A DNA stretch of 64,000 bases from Candidatus Woesearchaeota archaeon (GCA_016180235.1 JACPBQ010000004.1:239674-303673), one strand, 5' to 3'; counted from the first letter of the stretch, positions 1 through 7,335 are shown. The notes: generated from the letters alone by a model not told the origin. Made by a program: numbers and translations.

Positions 1-716
1 GACATAACTATAATAGAAACTCCGTGTTTCATTTTAGCATAGTTAGAGTCTATGTAAAATGAGGCTTTCAGCAGTTCCTGAATTGATTTTAAACTTGATT
101 CCATCCCTGAGCATAGAATGATTTCTGACTGGCCTTTCCTAAACCTAACATGAGCCTCTGAATCTGCAAATCCCCTTATAAAAGCGGCTTGATTCTCTTT
201 AGTGCTATCAGTTATTTGTTTTGGCAATACCCATTCCTTGCTCTTGAATGACTGGGAATATTTCTGCAGATCAAACACTACGTTTTTAGATACCAAAGAA
301 ACAGTGAAATGCCGGGCTTTAATCCTAATTCGTGTACTTCTGCTGCATTTTTGGCCGTAAACTTTCTCCAAACAATATTGGAAATAATCAGCAAATTCTT
401 TATCACATACTTCCAAACCCAACCGGTAATCTGTAGAGATGTAGCCATCACCACAAAGTACACCAAGCAAATAAGATTTTTCTTTAGTTAATTCTTTTGC
501 ACTATCAGGTATTTGTTTTAGTATTTTGATACAAAATGGTTTCTGTCTTTTATAAATCCAAGCCTGAATTTTTTGAAGAGGTATTACAATATCTTTCAAG
601 TCTAAATAAGCTTTAATTTTTTTAGGGCTTAGGCCGTTCTCTTGATTAAGATGCATTACTAATTCATAGTCTTTAACGGAATAACACCTGTACTTTCGCT
701 TATTATTTTTAATCAT
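1..716 (-). CDS. LAGLIDADG-family homing endonuclease-like protein (3' end outside window)
   Basis: The frame is open from the ATG at 716 to the window edge, about 238 codons, with no stop. Two LAGLIDADG-type helices are visible: LLGVLCGDGYIS (near residue 83) and FIRGFADSEAHV (near residue 180), about 95 residues apart as expected for a one-chain, two-motif enzyme. The N-terminal 60 residues (GLSPKKIKAYL, then QAWIYKRQKP) look like a helix-turn-helix DNA-binding domain. No intein or intron splice features are seen, so this is a free-standing gene. Homing endonucleases of this family cut long DNA sites; some relatives act as maturases or regulators, and the role here is not known. The start sits 34 bases after the start of a TATA box that belongs to the shared CACTGGACAT promoter block. 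Confident in family, not in function. Confidence 0.8.
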   Translation of the reverse strand, partial: MIKNNKRKYRCYSVKDYELVMHLNQENGLSPKKIKAYLDLKDIVIPLQKIQAWIYKRQKPFCIKILKQIPDSAKELTKEKSYLLGVLCGDGYISTDYRLGLEVCDKEFADYFQYCLEKVYGQKCSRSTRIRIKARHFTVSLVSKNVVFDLQKYSQSFKSKEWVLPKQITDSTKENQAAFIRGFADSEAHVRFRKGQSEIILCSGMESSLKSIQELLKASFYIDSNYAKMKHGVSIIVM

Positions 717-742
717 TTGTAGGACATATACAAATAATTTTA

Positions 743-772
743 TTTAAATAGCTTACGCGTGAATGTCCAGTG
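743..772 (-). promoter_or_regulatory. Shared repair-type promoter block, copy A (LAGLIDADG gene)
   Basis: On the minus strand: CACTGGACAT (772-763), 12 bases, then the TATA box TATTTAAA (750-743). The start codon of the endonuclease gene is at 716. The 12-base spacer TCACGCGTAAGC is almost the same as that of the mcm copy at 33042-33053. Confidence 0.75.
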
Positions 773-807
773 CTCAAATAAGATAAAAAAGAAAGAAAAA
801 ATAAAGT

Positions 808-1830
808 TTAGATGTCTTTAAGGCCGCTGGTTTCTACATAAAAGGAGCATTCACTTTCCGGCAAATTCGGAGAATCTACCAGCTTAGCAACTCTGCTGCC
901 TTTCTTGCCTTTCCTGAGGTAAATCCTGAAAGTAGATGCATGGCCTACAATATGGCCTCCAATTGCGGTTGTCGGGTCTCCAAAAAACATATCTGGTTTT
1001 GACATCACCTGGTTGGTAACGTAAACGCAAATGTTGTTCATATGCGCTATTTTTGCCAAATCTCGCATATGCCTGTTGATTTTCTGCTGCCTCTCAGCTA
1101 AAGTGCCTCTTCCTATGTATTCTGCCCTGAAATGCGCTGTCAAAGAGTCTACAATCACCAGCTTTACGTCAAGACCTTGCTTTTGTATCAGGTCCTCGAC
1201 TTTTTCTCCAAGGAGCGCCTGGTGGTCTGAGTTATAGGCTCTTGCTACTTTGATGTTTTTAAGAACCTCTGTTGCATCCAAGCCAACGCCTTTTGCCAAT
1301 TGTTCTATACGTTCTGGCCTGAAAGTATTTTCAGTGTCTATGTAGACTGCTACTGATCCAGGAAACTGCTTCTGGACATTCACAGCAAGAATATGCCCTA
1401 TCTGGGTTTTTCCACTGCCATATTCTCCAAAGCATTCTGTTATTGCTCCGGTCTCAAAGCCTCCGCCCATCAAAGCGTCAAAGCTTTTGCTTCCTGTGCT
1501 TAATTTTAGGACCAGCTCTCTTTTTTTTAATACTTCTTCCCCTGACTCAAAGCCCATTTCCAGGGATGCCCTTGCGGCTGCTATGAGCTTTTTTGCTGCT
1601 GCCTGAGTCATTCCTGTCGCATCAACTATCTCTCCCAGCGTTGCTACAGCCACTGACATCATATCAGTGTAGCCAACTATCTCCAGTTTTTCTATTGTTG
1701 CCGGGCCTACTCCGGGAAGATCAGAAAGCGTCTTTTCCTTGATTGCTTTAGTTTCTTCCTTTAATTTTGATTTTACTGCTTTTTTCTCATTGTTTTGAAC
1801 TGTTTCCGGTTCCATTAATACTTGTTTCAT
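808..1830 (-). CDS. radA: DNA repair and recombination protein RadA
   Basis: RadA is the archaeal RecA/Rad51 recombinase: it forms filaments on single-stranded DNA and drives ATP-dependent strand exchange. At 340 residues it has the family length. It has an N-terminal helix-hairpin-helix domain (residues 36-90, with LPGVGPATIEKL), a Walker A GEYGSGKT (135-142), a Walker B LVIVDSL (224-230) and the L2 region near GDPTTAIGG. There is no intein. The ATG at 1830 follows AGGTGAT by a few bases, which supports this start over the internal Met at residue 6. It is the second gene of an operon, 65 bases after the 88-residue gene. Transcription most likely starts near 2300 from promoter block copy B. 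RadA is the clearest repair gene in the putative regulon. Confidence 0.97.
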   Translation of the reverse strand: MKQVLMEPETVQNNEKKAVKSKLKEETKAIKEKTLSDLPGVGPATIEKLEIVGYTDMMSVAVATLGEIVDATGMTQAAAKKLIAAARASLEMGFESGEEVLKKRELVLKLSTGSKSFDALMGGGFETGAITECFGEYGSGKTQIGHILAVNVQKQFPGSVAVYIDTENTFRPERIEQLAKGVGLDATEVLKNIKVARAYNSDHQALLGEKVEDLIQKQGLDVKLVIVDSLTAHFRAEYIGRGTLAERQQKINRHMRDLAKIAHMNNICVYVTNQVMSKPDMFFGDPTTAIGGHIVGHASTFRIYLRKGKKGSRVAKLVDSPNLPESECSFYVETSGLKDI

Positions 1831-1895
1831 TCAATCACCTTTTAAAGTTTTTCTTTGTTTTATTGTTTTTTACCTGAAAAAATAAAAAAATAAAT

Positions 1896-2162
1896 TTATG
1901 CCTGCATCTCCTTCATCACAAGATACTCGTAGGCTTTTTGCAGCACTAATGATGCCTTTGGCAGGTCATTAAGCCTCAATGTGTTTGTTGACTGCCAGTC
2001 GCCTTTCTTGTCCTTGTACCTTCTCTGGAAAGATACGGTCCTATAGCTCACATCTTCTCCAGACTGGCCTTTACCCTGGTTCTCCCAGACTGTAGCTGTT
2101 AAAGCTCCAGTAGAAAACTTTTTTTCCGGCAGGTTTCCTACCGTTTCTGTCTCTATTTTCAT
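1896..2162 (-). CDS. Conserved small protein of the radA operon, possible nucleic-acid-binding protein
   Basis: An 88-residue protein with no signal peptide or membrane segment. It is predicted to be mostly beta strand in the first half (ALTATVWENQG, YRTVSFQRRYKDKKGDW) followed by one helix (SLVLQKAYEYLVMKEM). The basic-aromatic strand pattern with a C-terminal helix resembles small single-stranded nucleic-acid-binding folds of the PC4/OB kind, but I cannot assign a family. It lies 65 bases upstream of radA on the same strand, behind promoter block B and a long structured leader. This context suggests a role in recombination or ssDNA handling, which is inference only. Confidence 0.75.
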   Translation of the reverse strand: MKIETETVGNLPEKKFSTGALTATVWENQGKGQSGEDVSYRTVSFQRRYKDKKGDWQSTNTLRLNDLPKASLVLQKAYEYLVMKEMQA

Positions 2163-2324
2163 TTTATTTACCTCATTCCTACTCGGAAACCTTAGTTTCC
2201 GGCATCCACTGCGTGGATTTCGGGTTTTATTTCATCATCCCTTGATTGTGAGCTCCAATTGCTTGTGCTCCAGGGATGGAGGCGCTATGCTTTCACATAA
2301 CATTACATTAAATGAAAGAACTCG

Positions 2325-2354
2325 TTTAAATACCCTGTCCGCAAATGTCCAGTG
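2325..2354 (-). promoter_or_regulatory. Shared repair-type promoter block, copy B (radA operon)
   Basis: On the minus strand: CACTGGACAT (2354-2345), 12 bases (TTGCGGACAGGG), TATTTAAA (2332-2325). It would start transcription near 2302, giving a long leader ahead of the 88-residue gene and radA. Confidence 0.75.
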
Positions 2355-2417
2355 GGCAGAAATAAGTGATTTTTGGCTTTTAAGAGCCTATATTACCATA
2401 ATTTTTGGGTTTGGGGG

Positions 2418-2427
2418 ATGTCCAGTG
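2418..2427 (-). promoter_or_regulatory. Solo CACTGGACAT box, copy C
   Basis: A perfect 10-mer without a convincing TATA box 12 bases further on (AAAATTAT at that place). It lies between the radA-operon promoter and the mazG-like promoter, about 40 bases upstream of the latter's TATA box and in the opposite orientation to it. It may be a second binding site for the same factor or a decayed copy. Confidence 0.5.
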
Positions 2428-2522
2428 GGGTATTTACTATAGTTTTGGTTATAATTCTTATGAATATTTATAAATGAGATATGATTAAGGCTTTAAATTG
2501 GGGCTGGAAAATGGTTTGGAGT

Positions 2523-2879
2523 ATGGATAATCAAATAACTATTCAAGAACTAAAAGATAAGGTTAAGAAATTCTGCGAAGATAGAGATTGGGATCAATAT
2601 CATAATGCAAAAGATTTAGCTATTGGAATTACTACTGAAGCATCTGAATTGCTAGAACATTTTAGGTTCAAATCAGAAGAAGATATAAAGGAAATATTAA
2701 AATCCAAAAAACAGAAAGTATCTGAGGAGTTAGCGGACGTTTTTTATTTTGTATTAAGATTAGCACAAAAGTATGATATCGATTTAGCAAAAGAATTAGG
2801 GGAAAAATTAAGAAAGAACGAATTGAAATATCCAATAAGAGAATCAAAAGGATCGAATAAAAAATATAATGAGTTATAA
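2523..2879 (+). CDS. MazG-like nucleotide pyrophosphohydrolase
   Basis: Belongs to the all-alpha NTP pyrophosphohydrolase (MazG-like) superfamily, which hydrolyses (d)NTPs to the monophosphate. The metal-binding helices are visible: EASELLEHF followed by EELADVFYFVLRL, the typical E-x3-E ... E-x2-D pattern. The protein is 118 residues from the ATG at 2523 (MDNQITIQEL). An upstream in-frame ATG at 2481 would add 14 residues that do not look conserved, and the TATA box at about 2462-2475 favours a start after 2490. Only two bases separate its stop from the DUF2075 gene, so the two are one operon. Single-domain MazG-like enzymes next to nuclease-helicases suggest a nucleotide-pool or defence role (inference). 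Confidence 0.85.
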   Translation: MDNQITIQELKDKVKKFCEDRDWDQYHNAKDLAIGITTEASELLEHFRFKSEEDIKEILKSKKQKVSEELADVFYFVLRLAQKYDIDLAKELGEKLRKNELKYPIRESKGSNKKYNEL

Positions 2880-2881
2880 AA

Positions 2882-4753
2882 ATGCTAGTCTATGAAGCAA
2901 CAAAAAGTGATTTTTGTACCTCTGTCCTAAATGATACTATTTCAGATGAGATATATACCAACTATCTAAAAAAAATAGGTAATGTAGCAAAAAAAGAGAT
3001 TAGCTCTTGGTCAGATTCAATGCAATACATGTATAAAGTTGTCCAATCAGAGGAAATCCCGAATAATTGCGGTATAGCCATAGAATTTCGTATTCCCTCA
3101 ACAAACAAGAGAGTAGATTTTATTATTTCTGGTAAAGATGAAGAGAAAACTCAGTCAGTCATTATAATTGAATTGAAAAGATGGGACGAAGTACATAAAG
3201 TTGATGGTAAAGACGCCATGGTATCAACGCCTTTAGGTAGAGGGTTCCATGAAACAACTCACCCATCCTATCAAGCTTGGTCCTATTCTAATCTTATTAA
3301 GGATTTTAATGAAAATGTTCAAAAAGAAAATATTCAGATTTATCCTTGTGCTTTTCTGCACAATCTGGATAAGGACAAAAACCCAGAGATAGAGGATAAA
3401 ATTTATTCACTTTATATTGAAAAGGCCCCAGTCTATACCAAAGGAGAAGTTCTAAAGCTTAGAAAATTTATAACTAAATTCATAAAATATGGTGACAATA
3501 AATATTCGCTATATCAAATAGACCATGGTAGATTAAAACCGTCAAAAACATTACAGGATTCATTGGTTAGTTTATTGAAGGGCAATGAGGAGTTTACATT
3601 AATTGACGATCAAAAAATTGTCTTTGAAGAAGCAAAATCAATGGCTCTTAAATCTTTTAAGGATAAGCAAAAAAGGGTTCTTATAGTTGAAGGCGGTCCT
3701 GGCACCGGTAAATCAATCTTAGCAGTAAATCTATTAGTCAAATTGACTGATAAAAATATGATAGTGCATTATGTTTCAAAAAATTCAGCGCCAAGGCACG
3801 TTTATTCCTCTAAGCTTAAAGGAACAATAACAAAATCCCATATTGATAATTTATTTAAAAGCTCCGGAGCATTTCATGATTGTGATAGTAATGTTTTTGA
3901 TGCTTTAGTGGTTGATGAAGCCCACAGGTTGAATGAAAAATCTGGATTATACAAAAATTTAGGCGATAATCAGATAAAAGAAATTATTAATTCTTCCAAA
4001 TTTATCATATTTTTTATTGATGAAAACCAAAAAGTTGATATTTTTGATATAGGCAGAAAATCTGAAATAGAAAAATATGCTTCTTTGTTTAATGCCGAAG
4101 TAAAAACACTTGAATTAAATTCACAATTTAGATGTAATGGTTCAGACGGTTATCTGGCATGGCTCGATGATTTATTAGGGATAAAAGAAACCGCAAATTT
4201 TGATGGATTTGAAGGGGAATATGATTTTAGAATTGTTGGTAATCCGAATGAATTAAAGGACACAATTATAGAAAAAAATAAAATTAGCAACAAGGCACGA
4301 TTATTGGCTGGGTACTGCTGGAATTGGAATAAAGAAGGAAAAAATAAAAGTGAAATTCATGATATATTTATACCAGAATTTAAATTCTCTATGAGTTGGA
4401 ATCTTGGCAATACTTCTACCTGGGCAATAGATAAAGAATCAGTAAATGAGATAGGGTGCATTCATACTTCTCAAGGTCTAGAATTTGATTATGTTGGAGT
4501 TATAATTGGTCCGGATTTAAGGTACAAATCAAATAAGATTATAACAGATTATAAGAAACGTGCAAAAACAGACCACTCATTGAAAGGGATTAAGAAAATA
4601 GCAGAAAAATATCCAGATAAAGCTAATAAGATTGCGGATGAGATAATTAAGAACACGTACAGAACTTTAATGACGAGAGGTCAAAAAGGGTGTTACATTT
4701 ATTGTTGTGATAAAGGACTACAGGAGTATATTAAATCTCGTATAAAAAAATAA
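2882..4753 (+). CDS. DUF2075 helicase-like ATPase with N-terminal nuclease-like domain
   Basis: A 623-residue protein of two parts. Residues about 70-180 carry a PD-(D/E)XK-like core: RVDFIISG, then VIIIELKRW, a D ... E-x-K pattern. From about 260 it is a superfamily-1-like DUF2075 ATPase with Walker A GGPGTGKS (near 271), Walker B VVDEAH (near 343), a motif III-like FIDENQK, and the late helicase motif HTSQGLEFDYVG followed by NTYRTLMTRGQKG. Such proteins bind and remodel or cut nucleic acids. It is co-transcribed with the MazG-like gene. AT content is higher than in the neighbouring core genes, in keeping with a transferred defence-type module. The exact substrate is unknown. Confidence 0.85.
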   Translation: MLVYEATKSDFCTSVLNDTISDEIYTNYLKKIGNVAKKEISSWSDSMQYMYKVVQSEEIPNNCGIAIEFRIPSTNKRVDFIISGKDEEKTQSVIIIELKRWDEVHKVDGKDAMVSTPLGRGFHETTHPSYQAWSYSNLIKDFNENVQKENIQIYPCAFLHNLDKDKNPEIEDKIYSLYIEKAPVYTKGEVLKLRKFITKFIKYGDNKYSLYQIDHGRLKPSKTLQDSLVSLLKGNEEFTLIDDQKIVFEEAKSMALKSFKDKQKRVLIVEGGPGTGKSILAVNLLVKLTDKNMIVHYVSKNSAPRHVYSSKLKGTITKSHIDNLFKSSGAFHDCDSNVFDALVVDEAHRLNEKSGLYKNLGDNQIKEIINSSKFIIFFIDENQKVDIFDIGRKSEIEKYASLFNAEVKTLELNSQFRCNGSDGYLAWLDDLLGIKETANFDGFEGEYDFRIVGNPNELKDTIIEKNKISNKARLLAGYCWNWNKEGKNKSEIHDIFIPEFKFSMSWNLGNTSTWAIDKESVNEIGCIHTSQGLEFDYVGVIIGPDLRYKSNKIITDYKKRAKTDHSLKGIKKIAEKYPDKANKIADEIIKNTYRTLMTRGQKGCYIYCCDKGLQEYIKSRIKK

Positions 4754-4788
4754 AATTGAGGAATCGTTTGAAGTAAATTCTAATTAAC

Positions 4789-4854
4789 TCAATGTTTATG
4801 CTTTATCTCCACCAAGAACATCCTTCCATCAGTTGAAAGCAATTTAATATCAAT
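4789..4854 (-). pseudogene. Remnant of a second zinc-ribbon/AbrB-type antitoxin gene
   Basis: The minus strand encodes 21 residues ending in a stop. They match the last part of the intact antitoxin at 5153-5617: DIKLLSTDGRMFLVEIKH here against DIKLLTPDGRMFLVEIKH there. An in-frame TAG precedes the fragment and no other part is present. It is therefore a leftover of a duplicated antitoxin gene, lying at the downstream end of the toxin-antitoxin operon. Confidence 0.75.
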
Positions 4855-4863
4855 CTAAAAATA

Positions 4864-4980
4864 TTACAACCCAAGAAGTTCCCTAAGCTCTTTATCGCTC
4901 ATCTCTCTATTCGGATACTTTTTCTTATGTTCTTCATAGATTTTATCCAATTCATTCAAAACCTCTGATTTAGCTTTCAT
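4864..4980 (-). CDS. 38-residue helical protein at the end of the toxin-antitoxin operon
   Basis: The ATG at 4980 comes 3 bases after the TAA of the previous gene, which supports it being real. The product is charged and probably all helix (LNELDKIYEEHKKKYPN, then SDKELRELLGL), with no membrane segment. I do not recognise it. It could be a small antitoxin-like or adaptor peptide. Confidence 0.5.
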   Translation of the reverse strand: MKAKSEVLNELDKIYEEHKKKYPNREMSDKELRELLGL

Positions 4981-4983
4981 GGT

Positions 4984-5172
4984 TTAACAAGGATTTGCTT
5001 TTTTCATCAATTCAATTAGTTCTTCCCTTGACATCTTTTCTGTAATACGTTCTATTTCTTTTACAGAATCTCCTCCTCCGACTCCCATCCTTTGGAAGAA
5101 CTTTATAGCTTTCACTGGCCCAAGCTTCTTGAATACGGCTTCAACGCCTTCCTCATCTTTCATTTTTACCAT
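4984..5172 (-). CDS. Small acidic helical protein of the toxin-antitoxin operon
   Basis: 62 residues from the ATG at 5172 (a TTG at 5184 would add four). The core KKLGPVKAIKFFQRMGVGGGDSVKEIE recalls a widespread small-protein pattern of the form LG..A.RF.Q....G.GD, often found beside toxin-antitoxin or defence genes. I cannot name the family. It overlaps the end of the antitoxin gene by 20 bases and is followed after 3 bases by another tiny gene, so all four belong to one transcript. Confidence 0.6.
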   Translation of the reverse strand: MVKMKDEEGVEAVFKKLGPVKAIKFFQRMGVGGGDSVKEIERITEKMSREELIELMKKANPC

Positions 5173-5617
5173 GCTTAATCTCAACCAAGAACATCCTTCC
5201 GTCTGGGGTTAATAGCTTGATATCAACCAAATCTTTTTTGGAAAGATTATTAGTCAGCTCTTTCGGAAACCTGAAAAAGAATGTTTTTCCGTCAAAATTC
5301 ATGTTCCTTTCTATGGTTATCAAATTTTGCTCTAACGACCTTTTCATTATCAGGAATTTCTCATACCTTTTGGCTTGCTCAAAATCCAAAAATTCTTTTT
5401 TGCATTTGGAACACTGCCAAGCGGGATAAGTAAACTCAAAATCATTAAAGGAAACTCTCTTATCTATCAAAATAGAATTTTTTCCATGGCATTTAAAGGG
5501 CACTCCACCCTTAAATGAGCTTTCATCTATCTTGAGTTTTACTTCTTCTCCAAACTCTTCATCTTTAATATTATAAAATGGCTCTTTTTCTAGTTCCTGC
5601 TGGTGTTTTTGTTTCAT
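5153..5617 (-). CDS. Antitoxin: zinc-ribbon protein with C-terminal AbrB-like segment
   Basis: 154 residues. A treble-clef or zinc-ribbon segment is visible: FKCHGK near residue 42 and WQCSKCKKEF near 67, the pattern of YgiT/MqsA-type antitoxins. The C-terminal part (FRFPKELTNNLSKKDLVDI, then GRMFLVEI) is like an AbrB/MazE swapped-hairpin strand set. It overlaps the upstream toxin gene by 4 bases (ATGA), which fits translational coupling. It is expected to neutralise the toxin and to repress the operon by binding the repeats at 5888-5915. Its downstream C-terminal copy is the remnant at 4789-4854. Confidence 0.7.
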   Translation of the reverse strand: MKQKHQQELEKEPFYNIKDEEFGEEVKLKIDESSFKGGVPFKCHGKNSILIDKRVSFNDFEFTYPAWQCSKCKKEFLDFEQAKRYEKFLIMKRSLEQNLITIERNMNFDGKTFFFRFPKELTNNLSKKDLVDIKLLTPDGRMFLVEIKHGKNER

Positions 5618-5874
5618 TTTTTGTTATACTTCCTGATTTGTGGTTCTGATGATTGGTAGGCAGTTATTACATTTGCAAAAGGCTTGTTATATTCAAATAT
5701 CATAGTTATGTAGCGTAAGTGGTGTGTTAATGCAATATAAATTTTCCCTTCTTGCTTGATAAACTTCGGCTTACCATATTTAAGTGCGTCCTTTAATTCT
5801 TCTAGCTCTATCCTGTGCTTGTAAAGTATTTTCTCCTCTACATCCGGACTTACATAAATCATCATATTTTTCAT
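5614..5874 (-). CDS. Toxin of the BrnT/DUF4258 (RelE-like) type
   Basis: 86 residues, first gene of the operon. The N-terminal helix pattern KHRIELEELKDALKYGKP and the following strands (KIYIALTHHLRYITMIFEY) match the small RelE/ParE-superfamily fold of BrnT and DUF4258 toxins. Such proteins cut mRNA or act on translation, but the catalytic residues cannot be pinned here. AAGG lies 6 bases before the ATG at 5874. Upstream are a TATA box (about 5922-5933) and three direct repeats at the expected transcription start. Confidence 0.65.
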   Translation of the reverse strand: MKNMMIYVSPDVEEKILYKHRIELEELKDALKYGKPKFIKQEGKIYIALTHHLRYITMIFEYNKPFANVITAYQSSEPQIRKYNKK

Positions 5875-5887
5875 AAATAACCTTCGT

Positions 5888-5934
5888 GTACGCCATATAG
5901 TACGCTAAATAGTACACCTCATATATAAACTTTT
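5888..5934 (-). promoter_or_regulatory. Promoter and operator of the BrnT/DUF4258 toxin operon
   Basis: On the minus strand a TATA box (TTTATATATG, about 5924-5933) is followed by three GTAC units at 5915-5912, 5903-5900 and 5891-5888, an exact 12-base period; the first two are GTACTAT. The repeats overlap the predicted transcription start, the usual place for autorepression by an antitoxin. Confidence 0.6.
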
Positions 5935-5939
5935 TGATT

Positions 5940-6599
5940 TTACAAGGAATTCCATTTTGCATCACCAACCACTAAATGATCCAGAACCTTGATTCCAACC
6001 AAATTTCCAGTTTCGACAAGAACTTGGTTAATCCTATAATCCTCATCAGAAGGCTCTACCGAGCCAGAAGGATGGTTATGCACCAAAATGATTGAGTTAG
6101 CACTATGTTTAATAGCTTCCTTGAAAACTTCGCGCGGATGAACTAAAGAAGAATTCAGGGTTCCAATAGAAATCACTTCATCCTTAATGATTTTATTCTT
6201 GGAATCAAGGAAAACAGCAATGAAATGCTCTTTCTTCATATCTTTCAGCTTTTCAATATAATAAGAAGCAATATCAGAAGGGTTCTTAACAACTTTCTCG
6301 CATATCTTGCCGGAATTGACCCTTTTGCTTAATTCAAAAGCGGCAATTAGCCTGGAAGCTTTTCCTAACTTAACCCCTTTTATCTTCATTAATTCAGTTA
6401 AGGATAATGAATTTAGCTTTTCCAATCCAAACGACGCAATCAATCGATGGCTTAAGTCAATAACGTTTTCCCCATTGGTTCCATTCTGAAGAATTATGGC
6501 TAACAGCTCTGAATCATTCAAATTGTCAGGCCCTTTGGCTTTTAGCCGCTCTCTTGGCCTTTGCTCTAATGCAATCTCTTTTATCAACAATCCCATCAC
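5940..6599 (-). CDS. radC: RadC-family protein (MPN/JAB domain)
   Basis: 219 residues: an N-terminal helix-hairpin-helix segment (residues 15-95, with NDSELLAIILQNG and LMKIKGVKLGKASRL) and a C-terminal JAB/MPN+ domain with the metal motif HNHPSGS ... PSDED near 174-187. This is the bacterial RadC layout; the family is tied to DNA repair, transformation and mobile-element biology, but its biochemistry is unsettled. RadC is uncommon in archaea and suggests transfer from bacteria. The start is unclear: GTG 6599 and ATG 6596 overlap a GAGGTGATG ribosome-binding sequence, so the TTG at 6590 or 6587 may be used. Transcribed from promoter block D. Confidence 0.88.
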   Translation of the reverse strand: MMGLLIKEIALEQRPRERLKAKGPDNLNDSELLAIILQNGTNGENVIDLSHRLIASFGLEKLNSLSLTELMKIKGVKLGKASRLIAAFELSKRVNSGKICEKVVKNPSDIASYYIEKLKDMKKEHFIAVFLDSKNKIIKDEVISIGTLNSSLVHPREVFKEAIKHSANSIILVHNHPSGSVEPSDEDYRINQVLVETGNLVGIKVLDHLVVGDAKWNSL

Positions 6600-6625
6600 C
6601 TCTGGAAATTTTATATAAAGCTCTG

Positions 6626-6655
6626 TTTAAAAATCTCACGCGAGAATGTCCAGTG
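6626..6655 (-). promoter_or_regulatory. Shared repair-type promoter block, copy D (radC)
   Basis: On the minus strand: CACTGGACAT (6655-6646), 12 bases (TCTCGCGTGAGA), TTTTTAAA (6633-6626). A second TATA-like TTTATATAAAA follows at about 6609-6619. Confidence 0.75.
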
Positions 6656-6685
6656 CTTATTTTTAGTATTGTAAATTAAAATTGG

Positions 6686-7147
6686 CTAAAAAATAACCAA
6701 ATACAAAACCAAGGCTATTATTATAATAAAAAATATTTTCTCGGACAAAGAATTTGTCCTGAAAAAGCCGTTTATTCTCTTATTGTAAATTGGATAGAAA
6801 GGCATTATTCCGTGTTTTGTGATTGCATCCAAAAATAAATGAGATATATAGCCAATAAGAACAGCGATTCCGATAATAATTTTTACATTGAATAATATCA
6901 AAACCAAAAATAATAATGATGGAATCCAGATTGTATGAAAAATGCCCCTGTGGCCGAAGAAAAAATTTATAGTTTTTGACAAAACCTTGTTTTTCCTGCC
7001 TATTTTTGACTTGGATTCATCAATATCCGGAAACAACGAGAAAAACAATACTACTAATAGAAAAATAACCGGATTTTCAACATTGAAAAATTCAATATAC
7101 AATAAAGATAATAATAAACCGAATGCAGCGTGAGTATAATACATCAT
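6686..7147 (-). CDS. DUF457/YdjM-type membrane-bound metal-dependent hydrolase
   Basis: 153 residues with about four transmembrane segments. The family motifs are seen in order: a His in the first segment (YYTHAAFG), FSLFPDIDE, GHRGIFHT and YISHLFLDAITKHG. These His/Asp residues form a predicted metal site facing the membrane. Members are called putative membrane-bound hydrolases (YbcI/YdjM); the substrate is unknown. Monocistronic, with a stem-loop element upstream at 7234-7272. Confidence 0.85.
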   Translation of the reverse strand: MMYYTHAAFGLLLSLLYIEFFNVENPVIFLLVVLFFSLFPDIDESKSKIGRKNKVLSKTINFFFGHRGIFHTIWIPSLLFLVLILFNVKIIIGIAVLIGYISHLFLDAITKHGIMPFYPIYNKRINGFFRTNSLSEKIFFIIIIALVLYLVIF

Positions 7148-7227
7148 TTTAGGTTAAGATTAATAACGAGATTAATAAAGTTAATTAGAATAATTAGGTA
7201 ATTAAAATAAGTTGAGTCTGTTTTTAA

Positions 7228-7281
7228 TAGATAGGCAAGGCGGAGCGTATGCCAAGAGAGCGACGCCTTGCCCCTAGAATT
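7228..7281. repeat. Dispersed stem-loop element, copy 1
   Basis: Stem GGCAAGGCG (7234-7242) and CGCCTTGCC (7264-7272), 21-base loop, flanked by CCTAGAATT (7273-7281) on one side and TAGATA on the other. One of six related elements (see 8424, 16144, 46091, 51074, 56411). Confidence 0.8.
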
Positions 7282-7335
7282 TTAGGCTAAAATAAAAGTA
7301 AATTCAAATAAAAATCCTTTAACTAAAAGAAACTA

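Larger units (their letters stand above)
2163..2522. promoter_or_regulatory. Divergent control region between the radA operon and the mazG-like operon
   Basis: This 360-base gene-free stretch holds promoter block B (2325-2354), a solo box C (2418-2427), and the mazG-like TATA box (about 2462-2475, ATATTTATAAAT). The radA-operon leader of about 140 bases contains two hairpins next to each other: GGAAAC/GTTTCC (2185-2200, loop CTTA) and ATCCAC/GTGGAT (2204-2218, loop TGC). A minus-strand reading frame of 22 codons runs from an ATG at 2303 to a TGA at 2235 and would start almost at the predicted 5' end of the mRNA. No other gene is seen. Confidence 0.6.
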
